NCBI GenBank assembly: GCA_036426205.1
Contig: CM071567.1
Location: 294,660,592 to 294,724,591, forward strand
DNA: 64,000 nt
Direction: 5' to 3'
DNA from: Ascaphus truei
Taxonomy: Eukaryota; Chordata; Amphibia; Anura; Ascaphidae
Part shown: positions 10,190 through 21,693 of the stretch, piece by piece
How positions within the stretch are numbered: the first letter of the stretch is position 1
Layout of the letters: each line of letters begins with the position of its first letter
The notes under the pieces: generated by a model
What the model was told of the DNA's origin: nothing
Database searches by the model: none
What the model saw: the letters and a program-made list of their open reading frames with translations, nothing else
Made by a program: the position numbers and the translations under genes

Positions 10190-10862
10190 TGGCAGGACGG
10201 CCTTGCGGCGGGGTCAGTAAGACGCTAGACACGATGGGAAACGTTAAACTATAGTGGTTTATTAGCCACAACCAAAATAAAGTACGGGTGCACTGTCCCT
10301 TTAAGAAACTACTTTCTAGAAAATAAAGCCTGTTCCTGTTAGGGAAACTAACTCACTTCTTGAGCCCTTACTAACAGGGCAGCCAGCTAATCTGGTTATG
10401 CCCAAAACATATGCTACACAAAGTATAACCAATAAGTGTAATAATGTCTTATCTGTAATGCAGCTCCAACAGCAAACAGGAACACGGTTCCGGGGAGCAG
10501 GCTGTGTCCAGCTCGCAGCAATCTTTATCTTTATCCTGGGTTGGGTCCCAGCTGGTCCCAGCAGCATAGCTCCTCGCAGAACTGGGGGACCAGAGCAACA
10601 GCTACGGCTTCCTAGCCGGGAGAATCTCTCCACCTTCCTGTGGAAAAACAAGCTCACCTTGTGTGTGCAACTGCCTGCTTTTTAAAGCACTTGTTTCACT
10701 GATGAGTTCAGCCCCTGTTTAATCAGTCTTCAGCTGTGCTTTCTCTGTCTGAGGAGATTAACACTCTGTGAACTGGCTGCTGCATCTCTCTATTCACTGT
10801 TCCAGCCTACTGAGTCAGTGACTCTGTCAGACCACTTACAGAGAGAGCAAATGAGGGCAGTG
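10190..10862 (-). mobile_element. Antisense LTR-like repeat
   Basis: The left end TGTGGCAGGACGG reads inversely as a typical LTR end in ...CCACA. Read on the minus strand there is a TTTAAAAAGC TATA-like word near 10680 and AATAAA-type words near 10273, so transcription would be minus. No coding frame. I could not find a target duplication, so the right edge is approximate. Confidence 0.4.
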
Positions 10863-11243
10863 GATACCAGTAATAGAACAAATGACAGAGCGCAAACAGG
10901 CACAGTGAATAATATACGCAGGACAATACCAGTGAAATGAATGTGTTAAACACAGTTGGTGTTCAAACCCGTGAATGAGGACCTACTCACATTAGGGGTA
11001 GAATTTAAATTAAACGACAAAAAAATCCTTGTGTGGCTGGGTAATGGATATTCAAAGATTATCCTTATGAATACATGAAAAGACAAAATGCAAGAGAGAT
11101 ACTGTATTGATTTAAAATACACAAGGCTGTAAAGATTACACTCACAATTAGCCCAGATAAAGCGCAGATAGATCACAAAGGGTCTCAAAGAAAGCAAACC
11201 GCTCCAGTCCTCCTCTCAGTGCTGTGGATGCATGAGTCCTCCG
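10863..11243. other. Unassigned flank of the hAT element
   Basis: Includes a T/A-rich part and ends with the GTCCTCCG target word at 11236-11243. No gene recognised. Confidence 0.4.
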
Positions 11244-12664
11244 CAGGGCAGCAGACAGATTTCCCGGGGCCCAGGACTAGAGTTACATCCGGGCGCCCCC
11301 CCCCCCCTCCCTGTGTCCCCGCTCCTCTCATTTCACACCTCACGAGCCCCCTCTATTTTCACCCTCTTCCCATGTATTTCTCTCCCCTCAGTCTCACTCC
11401 CTCTTCCTCACTCACCCCCCTCCCGCCAACCTGTGTATCTCTCCCCTGCATCTCACTCTTAGGTCGTGCTCAGGGTGCCGGCATCGCGTCGTGCTCGTGC
11501 ACGTCAGGGACTTCCATGGTAGTCTATGGAAGGGAGCGTGGAAGTTGCCGCACCTGGCGGCGCTGTAGCGTGTCGACGTGGCTGCAGCTTGGGTATACAA
11601 GTGATTTTGAGATTAGAAGCTACAGTCGCATTACATGAGCGTCACGTCAGCTTGTTCAGCCAATGAGGGCGAACCAGCTCCGTGATGTGATCGCCACGCC
11701 CCACGTCACGCCCCAGATTGCCTCCCTAATCTCCTGAAGTTCAGCAGTAGGGATGTTCACACGTGCGGGACACGGACGCGTGCAAGTGCGGGCACGCACA
11801 CTCTCAATCACAACGTCGGCACCCTGAGTGCGGCCTTACTCCCTCTTCCCTCCCCACTCACTCACTCCCTCCCCTCTCCTCTCACTTGCCCCACCTTCCG
11901 TCATTTACCCCACTCTCACTCAATCCCCCAATACACAGTAAAAATCCCGCAAATACACAGTAAAAAGTCCCCCAATCCCCCAATACATAGGAAAAAGCCC
12001 CCCCACGCCTCAATACACAGTAAAAATATCCCCACTACCCCAATACACAGTTAAAACACCCCCACTACCCCAATGCACAGTAAAAAAACACTCATCAATA
12101 CACAGTAAAAAAATAAACACTGCCCAATACACAGTAAAAAAAAAACACTCTCCCAATACAGAATTAAAAAAAACACTCCCCCAATACACAGTAACAAAAA
12201 AAACCACACCCCAATGCATATGTAAAAATACATATTTGAAAAAAAAACCTAGTACATATTAAAAAAAAAAACAATACATATTATAAAAATAGACTTACCT
12301 TGCTGATGGTCAGGCCGGGCCCACTGACTGCCGGGGGGGAGGGTGACTGCCGGGAAGGGGGTGACTGCCGGGAAGGGAGTGACTTTGAGGCCTCTTCCTC
12401 TATCTGTGTCCCACGCCGGGCTCTCTGACTTCAGCGCGCGCCTGCCCACCCACTCATGGCTTCACCCGCACGCAGGAAGCCGGGTTAAGCTCACTTCCGG
12501 TGCATCGACGACAGAGGGCCCAGAATGGGAAAGAGATAGAGGAAGAGGCCTGCAGGTGGGGAGAGCCGGGTCCTGCCGGCAACTGCTTTGCCCTGCCACC
12601 GGGCTCCCCACCGCCACCGGGCCCGGAGCACCAGTGCCGGCTGTCCCCCCTTTCGGCCGCCCTG
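11244..12664. mobile_element. 1421-bp non-autonomous hAT element
   Basis: Starts CAGGGCAGCAGACAG and ends GGCCGCCCTG, giving inverted ends CAGGGC(A/G)GC. An exact 8-bp target duplication GTCCTCCG flanks it (11236-11243 and 12665-12672). No transposase motif is present. The interior comprises a C/T-rich part (11290-11460), a degenerate minisatellite (11927-12290) and a GC-rich right part. A 45-bp relative of its left end is at 62396-62441. hAT elements move by cut-and-paste with 8-bp duplications; this copy would need a transposase in trans. Confidence 0.93.
11927..12290 (+). repeat. Degenerate minisatellite inside the hAT element
   Basis: About twelve copies of a 25-32 bp unit based on CCCCAATACACAGTAAAAA, with A-runs of variable length. 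On the minus strand it opens low-complexity frames rich in VYWGS/CIG repeats, which are an artefact of the array and not a gene. Confidence 0.9.
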
Positions 12665-12949
12665 GTCCTCCGTTTTGGCGTGTGACGTCAATTTTGGTCG
12701 TGACATCAGCGCAACACTCAGGTCTTGGTCTCTTCCACGTCTCCACAGGCAGCAATGGAGAATCATTTGGGGAGTCTCTGCAGTCTATTAAAGTAGCCAA
12801 ATGCATTTCCCTCGTCTTCATCAGCCTAAAGAACAGAAATGTTCAGGTACCTTCAGATCCAGGGTTTTGTTCAAAGTGAAGGCCTATCTCCACCCTTGAC
12901 CTTTTTCGAGTCACTGTGCCGCAAGGCTCATTTCAAAGACGGTTGACTT

Positions 12950-13802
12950 CGATCATTTGTTCCTCAATCTTTCTCCAATCTCTGGAAAAAGAATTCCCTT
13001 TTATAGCACAAAGGGAAAGTGACCTAAATCAAACTCTGGAGCCAGAAATATGGGAGGAAATATTTGAAGCAGCGGCCACAAGTTCTATATGTACACAGAT
13101 CAAAGAAAAGGCTTACTAAGTATTATATAGGTGATACCTAACCCCGGAGCATCCGGCCAAGATGTACCCGGGAACATCCCGTATATGTCCTATGGGCTGT
13201 GGCTAGCGCGCCCCATTTATTCATTTGGGGTGGTTGTGTCCTGGTGGCGGATATCTGGAAGAGGGTACATAGGCTGATGCAGAGAGTTCTGGGTTTTGAC
13301 TTCCCTCCCGACCGATGGGTATGTCTTCTAATCAAACCTCAGGAGAATAAGGACAGATACCAAAACAAACTTATTAGCCATATAATGACAGCAACACGCT
13401 GTGGCATAGCAGCATCATGGATAAGCCTGCACCTGACTGTTCTCAACCAGATAAAAATAAGAATCTGGTACTCTCTTAAAATGGAAAGATTTACTGGGGT
13501 TCTGGGTGACTCTTGCTCAAAATTTCACAAAGTATGGCAGCCACGGTTGATTTATGAGCCAACCAAAATAGTATAAGAACCAGAGGGGTATGATTTGATT
13601 TGAAGTATATGTATGTTTATATTTACTTATTTTTGCCATTGGTCATTCATTGTGTATTTTTATAATGTAATATGTGCTCGTTGGGAATGTTGCCCCATTC
13701 CTCCCCACCCTCTATCCCCCCTCCCATTTGGATTTTTGAGTTCTGTACCCCCCCCTCCCAATTGTTGGAAAAACTTAATAAAAAACTTATGTATAAAAAA
13801 AA
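12950..13802 (+). pseudogene. L1-type LINE ORF2 C terminus and 3' end, 5'-truncated
   Basis: The plus-strand frame from about 12950 reads through WEEIFEAAATSSICTQIKEKAY, interrupted by two stops, then YLTP, MYPGTSRICPMGCG and a frame shift to ADIWKRVHRLM. It ends QPRLIYEPTKIV at 13576. The YLTP / cysteine-pair / W order is the conserved C-terminal end of L1 ORF2. A pyrimidine-rich 3' UTR follows, with AATAAA at 13777-13782 and a short A-tail ending at about 13802. The element is a classic 5'-truncated, dead L1 insertion in plus orientation. Confidence 0.88.
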
Positions 13803-14140
13803 GTACTGTAAAATATTTTGTTATTTAGCAGTCAATGTCCAATTCAACTTTTATTACCACGTTATAAGTGGATATTTCATTTATTGCGGTATAAATGTAA
13901 TTATGACTGCTCTTAGAACTTTTTGCGAAGTGGCTAACCCAACCCTGGATAATGTTTTTTCACAAGTCAGAGCCTCCATTCCCTTTATCTTCTATACCCC
14001 TTTTCAAGTTCTATTATATATTTTTTATACTAAAGTACCCAAAACTGTATTGATATTTTAATAGTTGCTTTACTAGAGATTTGAATTTGGCAAAGGGATG
14101 TCCTGCTTTATTTCATTAAGTGACACAAAGAATCCCCCCA
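13803..14140. other. Unassigned AT-rich sequence
   Basis: No coding, TIR or tandem structure recognised downstream of the L1 tail. Confidence 0.4.
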
Positions 14141-14402
14141 CAAACCAGTTCTTACATACAGTAATTCCTGCAATGCGGAATCCTACAACATGTCTTCTGA
14201 TGGTATTCTTTGATACCACACATCTCGGATTGTCTTAGTCACGTCCCAGCTCCAACCCGTGTTTATACTGTATTGCCTGGTCGTTCACTTCCGCTTCCGC
14301 GTTGCAATTACAGAGACACAAGGAACTCAGAAAGGCAGTTAATTGATTGGTTTGTGATGCTGGTAATGCTGCTCCTTGGACGGTGTCCTCCGAGTGACAC
14401 TT

Positions 14403-14439
14403 CCCAATGCGTTTCATCATACTTCGACTTCATCAGGGG
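14403..14439 (-). ncRNA. Hammerhead-ribozyme-like motif B (intact CTGATGA core)
   Basis: On the minus strand: CCC, CTGATGA, a short imperfect stem II, GAAAC, GC, AT, T, then GGG. The conserved core CTGATGA and GAAA are exact, and CCC/GGG can form stem I. Helix III is minimal with one mismatch, and stem II is weak (three pairs including G-U). It lies in a ~300-bp repeat that resembles Penelope flanks (about 14210-14530). Confidence 0.65.
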
Positions 14440-15475
14440 TCTGGCTTTGATACATAATCCTCTATCTTATATACCCACAGTAATGAAAGTTAAGCCAATC
14501 AAATGAAAGTGTGGAATCTAATTGCAGTAGAGACCACTTGTGCACACATGTACATACATGTACAACCTTATTATCGCTTAAAAATAAATATACAGTCTTT
14601 AATCACACAATCATTATATAATAAAAAATGCTAATTTATACATAAAAATATATATACAGTAGATATTCCTGTTTCTATATAAAGGACAACCCCCTCTCAC
14701 TCAACTTTATTCAATATGGGAATCATGAAATCTACATCACAACTTAACCCTATATTGGAAGATGATCCTTAAGATTGCTAGCATGTGAGGAGACAAATGT
14801 TAAAACAATCACATATACAAAAATCACAGTAATCAATAATCAACTGTTAAACAAATATGTTACCCCAAAATGTGATAAACACACAGTCAAATAATTTTAA
14901 TAAAAATTAAAAAAGGAGGGATAAATAGTTTCAAAATAAAATGTAAGACTATATACAATAGTCCAAATATCCAAATACAACAAACATACTGGTACTAGCG
15001 TTCTGTGTATATTGGCAAAGCAAAGTGACATAGTGACTAGAAAAAATGTGTAAACTGTATGATTATTGTTACTACTGTACGTTTATCTATATTTACCTTC
15101 ATATGGCATTTAAAGTATAAGCATCTGCACATGCTCCCAATGTATCCAAATTCAACTGCAGAGAAATGTCATCCTGCTCTGACTTTACAGCCCTACAATT
15201 TAGTGTCATCACCAGTATTATGCAAATGAAATGATATCTTAGACACGAAGAATAAAAGTCTGCACTCCACCAAATCTCTCAAAAAGGTTGTTTACATCAT
15301 GAAATAAGATCAAAGTGCAAAACAATGCAATAGAAAATAAGCATAAATACTGGAAGCATAAATTTACAGTGATATGCAAAAAAAAAATGAAAAAGGCTGA
15401 CACACCTGAGAAATTTTAAACATTTCGGCGATACCGTGTTATTGGTGTCAAAGAAACTATTATCGTGCTAGGAGC
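14440..15475. other. AT-rich unassigned region
   Basis: Long A/T-rich stretch with no open frame of note and several ATATATACAGTA words. No gene or defined repeat identified. Confidence 0.45.
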
Positions 15476-15533
15476 TCTGTGTGTGTGTATGTGTGTTGTG
15501 TGTGATGTTTATATTATATATATTTATATATAT

Positions 15534-15565
<32 letters not shown>

Positions 15566-15575
15566 AATAATATAA
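15476..15575. repeat. TG/TA microsatellite
   Basis: GTGTGTGTATGTGTGT followed by a long (TA)n tract to about 15570. Likely polymorphic. Confidence 0.95.
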
Positions 15576-16087
15576 ACAAAAAACAAATCAGCGCTAGAAA
15601 TGGCACTAGGTGAGTTAATAGAATATAGTAATATAATAATAAAGTGTAAAGAAGTGTATCAAGCACTGGTCAGGAGAATCAATCATGGGATGCAGCTCTA
15701 AAAAGATATGCCTATCCTAAAGAATGGAAAAAAAGAAAAAAGCGCAATCCCATGTAGCTGTTAAAAATATATGGGGAAAATTTAATAAAGACAATAAAGG
15801 TTGGTTACTAGTGGTACAAATGACACAAATACAGAAATAACATGACAATTAAACAATATAAAAATATATTTTTATATATGGATAAAGATAAAAGACCAAA
15901 TGAATGTCCAATGCTGTGTCCAGAAAAAATGTCCAAATACTAATGTGAGGGAGTGGTATTCGATTGAGTAAAGCACTTATTTGCCCATCATGGGTGATGA
16001 TTGTAGCAACAGTGTGGAGTAGAGTAACTCTGGTGTAAATCAATTATGAAGATGAAGATAGCCGTAATAGGCTGAAGGTTTTTCCTA
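15576..16087 (-). other. Possible Penelope-type flank (minus)
   Basis: A-rich non-coding sequence that continues, across the MITE at 16090-16445, into the region holding an inverted repeat and a hammerhead-like motif at 16851-16891. No coding. Confidence 0.3.
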
Positions 16088-16089
16088 TA

Positions 16090-16445
16090 CAGTAGAGGCA
16101 ACTCTTATTCTAACAAAAACCAGTGGCAATTCCCCAAAAAACCCAGGAAACACCCAGGTACATTCTGAATACATGCCTAAAACTTTCCTTAAACTAGCCC
16201 CAGCATTTCTGCATTGATTAATGGCCTATCAGATTAACAGCGGGGGTCCCTGGCAGTCCCATTCAAACTGAATTGGACTGCCAGGGATCCCTGCTGTGTT
16301 AATCCTATGGGTCGTTAGTCAATGCAGAAATGCCTTAAACGTGCCTCAAACTAGCCCAGAACATACCCAGCACATACCCAGCACATACCCAGAATGTAAC
16401 CCGGCTAGTTTACGGCAAATGTTAGAATAAACGTTGCCTCTACTG
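16090..16445. mobile_element. 356-bp palindromic MITE with TA target duplication
   Basis: Ends CAGTAGAGGCAAC and, inverted, CAGTAGAGGCAACG, with TA on both sides (16088-16089 and 16446-16447). The inner part is also palindromic: GGCAGTCCCATTCAAACTGA turns back into CCAGGGATCC, and GATTAACA recurs inverted. So the whole element can fold into one hairpin. Ends and TA duplication suit Tc1/mariner. Related hairpin arms occur at 51739-51945. Confidence 0.88.
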
Positions 16446-16708
16446 TATATAGTATCCAGGGGAAAGCAGAGGGGGGTAAGGGAACGGTCTCACCAATACA
16501 GTGTAAACGCGATGAACCCAATGGGTGTCTGCGTCCCTCCGTCAGCTGGGCCTGCAGTCCGGCGACGCAAGTGTAACGCATTGCTGATCCGGGTAACACT
16601 TAGAGACTCAGCCCTGTCTCCTGACAGCACCCCTCACGATCTCAAGATTCCTCCAAGATAAGAATGGATGCAGCAGATAGATGAATATTGCTGCACTGCT
16701 CTGCGAAT

Positions 16709-16981
16709 CCACATACAGGCTGACACCCTCCTCTCAGATGTCAGTATGAGTCAGACTGTTGTTCTCCGATAATCACTCCTCAATCCTCTCGCGTTACTCT
16801 CGCATTACTCAGCTCTCCTCTAACATCAGCTGGTAGACACAGTGACATAGCCTACGTGTTTCGTCAGCTGTTGCGCCGACTTCTACAGGGGTAATGCGAG
16901 AGGAGTGAGGATTGATTATCGGAGAACAACAGTCTGACTCATACTGGCATCTGAGAGGAGGGTGTCGGCCTGTATGTGGAT
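16709..16981. repeat. Inverted repeat flanking a hammerhead-like motif
   Basis: About 100 bp at 16709-16809 recur inverted at 16889-16981 (shared words CAGGCTGACACCCTCCTCTC, AGTCTGACTCATACTG, ATCCTCTCGC). The left arm has an extra 11 bp. The 80-bp loop contains the motif at 16851-16891. Confidence 0.9.
16851..16891 (-). ncRNA. Hammerhead-ribozyme-like motif C, in the loop of an inverted repeat
   Basis: Minus strand: CCC, CTGTAGA (consensus CTGANGA, one core change), stem II GTCGGC / GCTGAC, GAAAC, AC, GT, A, GG. Stem II and both stem I pairs are formed. The core A6 to T change should abolish cleavage. Confidence 0.55.
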
Positions 16982-17110
16982 CAGCAGGCAGCGTGGGTGT
17001 GCCATCTCATTCTCAAAGCCTCATAACTGGGGCACGATTAGCCAATCATCTAGTAGGGAGACGTAAAAAACAATAAGTTCACTCGTTCTTTCGCTGATGG
17101 ACAGCCCTGA

Positions 17111-17370
17111 GAGAGTGGGGGCTGATCCGATCCAGGGGACTCTGACAGAATCCCTCCATGTCCGCAGCTCCGTCGGGGGGGAGAGAGTGGGGGCTGCTTT
17201 GGGGCGGGGACTTTAACCCCCCCTTGTCTCCGTACCTCAGCCAGGGGGGAGAAAATGGGGGCTTCTCTGGGCCGGGGGACTCCAACAGACCCCTCCATAT
17301 CCGCAGCTCCACCAGTGGGGAGAGAGTGGGGGCTGCTCCGGGCCGGGGGACTCCGACAGACACTTTCTGT
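17111..17370 (+). repeat. ~70-bp GC-rich minisatellite, four copies
   Basis: Units starting GAGAGTGGGGGCTG begin at 17111, 17183, 17251 (as GAAAATGGGGGCTT) and 17322, with periods of 72, 68 and 71. Each carries GGGCCGGGGGACTCC and CATATCCGCAGCTCC-like words. Translated frames repeat accordingly and are not evidence of a protein. Confidence 0.92.
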
Positions 17371-18689
17371 GTCCACATTTTATTGCATTAGGAACCAAAA
17401 TGTGGTGGGTTATTTGAAATGGTTTTTACATAAATACACTAACATTATTAGTAATAATATAACATTATTTTACTTTGGAAAAAGCAAAATGATAGTAATT
17501 TTAGCACTAGAGTAATTTGCAGTTTGAAAAAGTCTTACATAGTGATGTTCAAGTGTTTATACCAGCAGATGCAATCAGTAGAAAATTAAGTCAGCCTCAA
17601 GAATAGTGGAAGTGCTTCACTATTCATTTTTTGATTCAATAATCATTGAAGTTGGCAGCACAAAAATGTAAGAAGTGATAACACGTTATAGCTAAAGGTC
17701 ACTTTGATTTACTTAATTTTTATTGTGAGCTTAAAATATCAGATGGTCTTTGCATGGCATTTTGGAAGTGTGATAAAGGGGATACTAATGTGAGAAAACA
17801 TACCAACTTTTATTTAACATTGTTTAATAATTTGTGTGGGAATATGTAATGGGTTTTTCAAATTGGGTCCCAAAATACTTACTCAGAAAGGCCACAGTTG
17901 ACAACCTGATTTCTCCAGAGAATGCATGTGTAACAAAAGAAAGATACCTGCACTTATGCTTATAAAGCAACGGTAATAGCCAACTCTCTGTATTTATTAG
18001 GCAGACTCACTCATACTTTACTGACAAATGTCATTTTAGTATACAGTATTTCCCCAAAACATTCACTCACTCCAGGACAGGCCAATAGCAGATAAAAAGA
18101 TCTACATTTTCTTATTGTCTCCCTGAAAAGAGTTTTCCTGCTGTAGTATGTTGGCAAGAATGAAGAAAGTGCTTGCAGTCCATTCCCATTTGCTTGCCAA
18201 TTTTGACTTCACTGATGACTATGTAATACGCTATGCTTTACCTATGCCTTGATCGTGCCCCCTCCCTTAATGCAGAGTATAAAATTAGGAAGGATAACTG
18301 GTCAGAGCTTTACTGAACATAACATACAAGCTAAATATCAGCATGCATTGATGAACCTACGTAGGTACCCAACCAGCTTGATCCACCATCATTACAAGTG
18401 CCAGAGGAATACCCCTAACTCATACGTCCAATTGTCACTAGTGGCATCAGACCACATGACTCACACAGCTTTCTGGAAGGTCACCGCCCAAACCGGTTTT
18501 GATACTGCCTTCCCAATAAACATACAGTAGGTCAGCACATCTTCCCCACCCCTGGCCACATTTTTCCTTCAGCCTTAAATCATGCTGCCCCTCCCATTGG
18601 AGATTAGGGCTCTCTTGATTTATGCCTGCCTCAATCCAACTCCATCCGGTAACCCTCTGGGAGGATAATCAGACACAACCGTACTGTAA
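17371..18689. other. Unassigned sequence
   Basis: AT-rich to mixed DNA. Some words near 18500-18530 (CCCAATAAACATACAGTA) look like a poly(A) signal region of a repeat, but no ends can be defined. No gene recognised. Confidence 0.4.
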
Positions 18690-19540
18690 ATAACATACCA
18701 TAAACAGAAAAATGTAGTTGCTGCACTCCTGGTGCAAAAATCTTAAAACGTCATTTCTTCTTTATTATAATTCAGCAAAATAAAAAGTAGCCAAAAACTT
18801 TTAAAAAAGTCATATGTATCCATAGCAAAAATAGTGATTAGAATTAAACAGAGCTAAACAGACTTGCATCTGTCTACCAACCACCTTTTATGTAATGGAC
18901 ACATAATTTCTTTAACCACATGATGCTGTGACGCACGCCTCCAGGGAAAAGTCACTACAGACAATCTCGTGCTACCATAAAAAATGTCTCATTGATAGGC
19001 AATCCCCAATTCTGGGGGAGGTGGGGGGGGGGAGAAGGGTATGTCTGCAGTGGTAAAACATCAATATAAAAAGTCAGAGATTCCCATAATCAGGCATGTT
19101 TCTACAAGCAGTCAAATGTTATACTACAGTGAAACTAATAAGCAAACAATACAAGATTCCAATCATATACAATATGTACAACCATACAATGAGTCATATA
19201 ATACCCTTAATTAGAGTCTATACATGACAACAATTCAGTGTATATTCACAAAGATTCATCCCTGACAGTTTATCAATCAGAGCAAGTGCCTGCAATTAAA
19301 ATGTGATGGAGTGAACCTGATAGAACACCTTAGAATATCTTATTATTATTCATCTTGAGTGTTGGCTAAATGTAACTAAAACCTCAAGTTATCATTTAAA
19401 TTATAGGAAAAATAATTTGAAAAAACTATCTTCATTTTTTAAACAATGTATTTGCTTATTCACAAGGACTCATCTTCGTAGAGGTAAGTACAAGTAATTT
19501 GTTTCAATAAAACTAGGTTAACCCCAGGGATAAACTGGTA
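18690..19540. other. Unassigned sequence, possible dispersed repeat
   Basis: Begins with GTAGTTGCTGCACTCCTGGTGC, a layout common at the edge of Penelope-type repeats, and contains a G10 run (19024-19033). No diagnostic motif is present. Confidence 0.3.
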
Positions 19541-19544
19541 TATG

Positions 19545-19563
19545 GATAGATAGATAGATAGAT
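19545..19563 (+). repeat. (GATA)n microsatellite
   Basis: Short pure GATAGATAGATAGATAG tract. Confidence 0.9.
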
Positions 19564-19983
19564 GTATTCAGGTGACCAACTATGAATAAACATAGAGCCT
19601 GTCTTCCCAAGTGTGACAGGGTGGATTCCCTTTCGGATTTTTATGCATATGAGACCTAGCACTTACCAGGTTAAATCTCAGTCTGAGACCAGGCTGATTT
19701 GATTGGCCTGCTCACTTGGCTCGTTATAGGATCATAAATGTCTGTAGCTCCCAGTGCTCTGGTGTCCTGTCTGAACCAGAGGAACACATGCTGAAGCTCA
19801 CCCAAATAACTTCAGCTCTACATTGAGTAGCACCCACAACATAATTAAACAATACTGTATTTCTTAAAAATGTCATTTTTTTCCAGCAATTTCAGTCACT
19901 GATTACTCCAGTCCACAATCCTCAGATGCCATAATTGGTCATCAATTGTGTCTTTTAAATTCTTGAATTCGACAGTAGTGTAT

Positions 19984-20229
19984 CTACACTGCTTCCCGAA
20001 GAGCATCTAAAATAGCACTCTTCAAATTGTTCGGTATAGCCTTCTTACCACACAAGCCATCAAAGTTTATATCCCTAGCCCACCCGGCATAAAGATCGAA
20101 AGGTACATTGTGCTGGAAAACCAACTGGTCAAATCTATGTGGTTGTCCCCTGCAGCATGAAATATATTGTTTCCAAAATTTCCATAGGTTTATTAAAAGA
20201 GTGATGTCAGGTAGAATCTCTAGTAACAC
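19984..20229 (-). pseudogene. Unrecognised 81-codon frame, possibly a decayed element protein
   Basis: Minus-strand frame with protein-like composition: PHRFDQLVFQ, LYAGWARDINFDGLCG and KAIPNNLKSAILDALREAV, ending in a stop at 19984. The end has the amphipathic helix pattern seen at the C-terminal side of some DNA-binding domains (BEN-like), but I cannot confirm a family. The same frame continues upstream to about 20330 with one in-frame stop after SKAHQW, which suggests decay. No neighbouring gene or splice sites support a host exon. Confidence 0.3.
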
Positions 20230-20339
20230 GAGCGAGTCAGTTGCGTTTTCTCCTAGTTTGTTCAGTTACCACTGGTGTGCTTTGGAAAATAGGCACAGGT
20301 AGCTGCTCTGCGATGCCATTTTTCTGCATGTCAGTCTCA

Positions 20340-21255
20340 GAAAGATGGGGTGGGGTGCCATAAGAACAATGTAATCATCGCTGAATAAGCAGGATGTCAT
20401 GTGGGGTCTTTCAGGTATCTGGGGATTGCTTGGAAGGTCATCGGGTGATGAGGATTAAATTGTATGCTGACACGCATGAGTACAATACTGTTCAACTATC
20501 TGTGACATGCATACATGCATTCCATTGTGCAACACTGACGTGACATTCAGTGCAGTTCATTCAGTATGTAAACCACACAAAGTACGTACGCATCTACCTG
20601 GAACACACAACTATTAAAGTATGCGTTTCACAGAAGAGCAAGTACTGTAATCTATAACAGAAACAAACACTTGTGAATTAAACATTGTATTATTTATTTA
20701 TAGTTTTAAAAGGTTTGCCCGGTGGCACTGATTTATTAACTACCGTAAGACCAGTTGTATTAAACTACAATGAAATCTACAGTATAGCAGCCACAGAACA
20801 TCACACATATTTGTGTTTCAAGCCATTTTAATATTAAAACATTATTTGTGCAGTTAAGAACTATACTAGTGCTGTTCAATAGCCTCACCGTGAACATTGG
20901 CAAAGATATTCACAGTGCACTGCCATCTTGCGGTATGTTATTTTGGTAGCTTCTCGTCTCTTGCCCCAGTACTGGGAAGCCGTGCTACATCTGTATGCTT
21001 TCATTCATTCACAGACATCATTCTTAGGATGTTTTTCCCATGCAGCTTGAAGTGCTGTCTGAGTCATTGGTACATGTTTGACAACTTACATTACAATGAT
21101 TTTGCAATTTGCACTAAACTGATAAATGTTCAACTGGTAGCACTGGGATTAGCATTTGCAAATGATGTAATGATTGGAGAACCTAAAATACTGTTAAATA
21201 TGTTCCTGATAATTACTTTGTATTCAGAAGGGAGGATTTATTTTGTATGCATCGC
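20340..21255. other. Unassigned sequence
   Basis: AT-rich; an open frame at 20897-21310 runs into the LINE 3' repeat and has no recognisable content. No gene. Confidence 0.4.
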
Positions 21256-21490
21256 TACTCACTACATTTATTTATTTATAAAAATGTTTTACCATGAAGT
21301 AATACATTGAGAGTTACCTCTCGTTTTCAAGTATGTCCTGGTCACAGACTTATAATGACACATGGTTACATTAAATGAACAGAGGTTATACAGTCAATTC
21401 ACATTTCATGGACAGATAGAGTTGGAACATTTGGGTACAGGGGATAAAATGGCTGGTGAGTTTCAGATTGAAATAGAGAAGCTTTAACAT
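21256..21490 (-). mobile_element. L2/CR1-like LINE 3' UTR, second copy
   Basis: Shares with 6725-6860 the words AAATGTTTTACCA, GAGAGTTA(C/T)CTCTCGTTTTC and AAGTATGTCCT. The TTATTTATTTATA end is the reverse of the LINE tail. Only 3' untranslated sequence is present; orientation is minus. Confidence 0.65.
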
Positions 21491-21562
21491 CATCAAATAT
21501 CAGCGAACGACAGCAAACAGCTCACACCTTCGGCTGCGCCAAAGGCTGTCCACCTTCGAGGC

Positions 21563-21693
21563 AAGACAAAAAGTAGATCGAGGTGACTGCCTCTTCAAAC
21601 AAAAAGGGGAAACTCACCAGCCAAATCATTTGGCTGGTGCAAGGTTCCCCTTTTTGTTTGAAGTGGCAGTCACCTCGATCTACTTTTTGTCTT
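21563..21693. repeat. Near-perfect 63-bp-arm hairpin
   Basis: Left arm 21563-21625 and right arm 21629-21693 are almost exact inverted copies (AAGACAAAAAGTAGATCGAG ... CTCGATCTACTTTTTGTCTT) around a 3-bp loop TCA. The flanks (21500-21560 and 21700-21860) look like a Penelope-type repeat end, so this may be a foldback copy of such an end. Non-coding. Confidence 0.93.

Noticed and set aside
12010..12233. Minus-strand frames with repeating VYWGS and CIG words
   Set aside because: They are the translation of the CCCCAATACACAGTAAAA minisatellite in a hAT element.
12343..12879. 178-codon plus-strand frame
   Set aside because: Runs across the right boundary of the hAT element (12664) and is GC-driven low complexity.
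17050..17376. Repeated-peptide frames in the four-copy GC minisatellite
   Set aside because: All three frames repeat together with the DNA unit, and no flanking coding signal exists.
19610..19640. GTGACAGGGTGGATTCCC as the start of an LTR
   Set aside because: No matching TG..CA end or target duplication could be found downstream.
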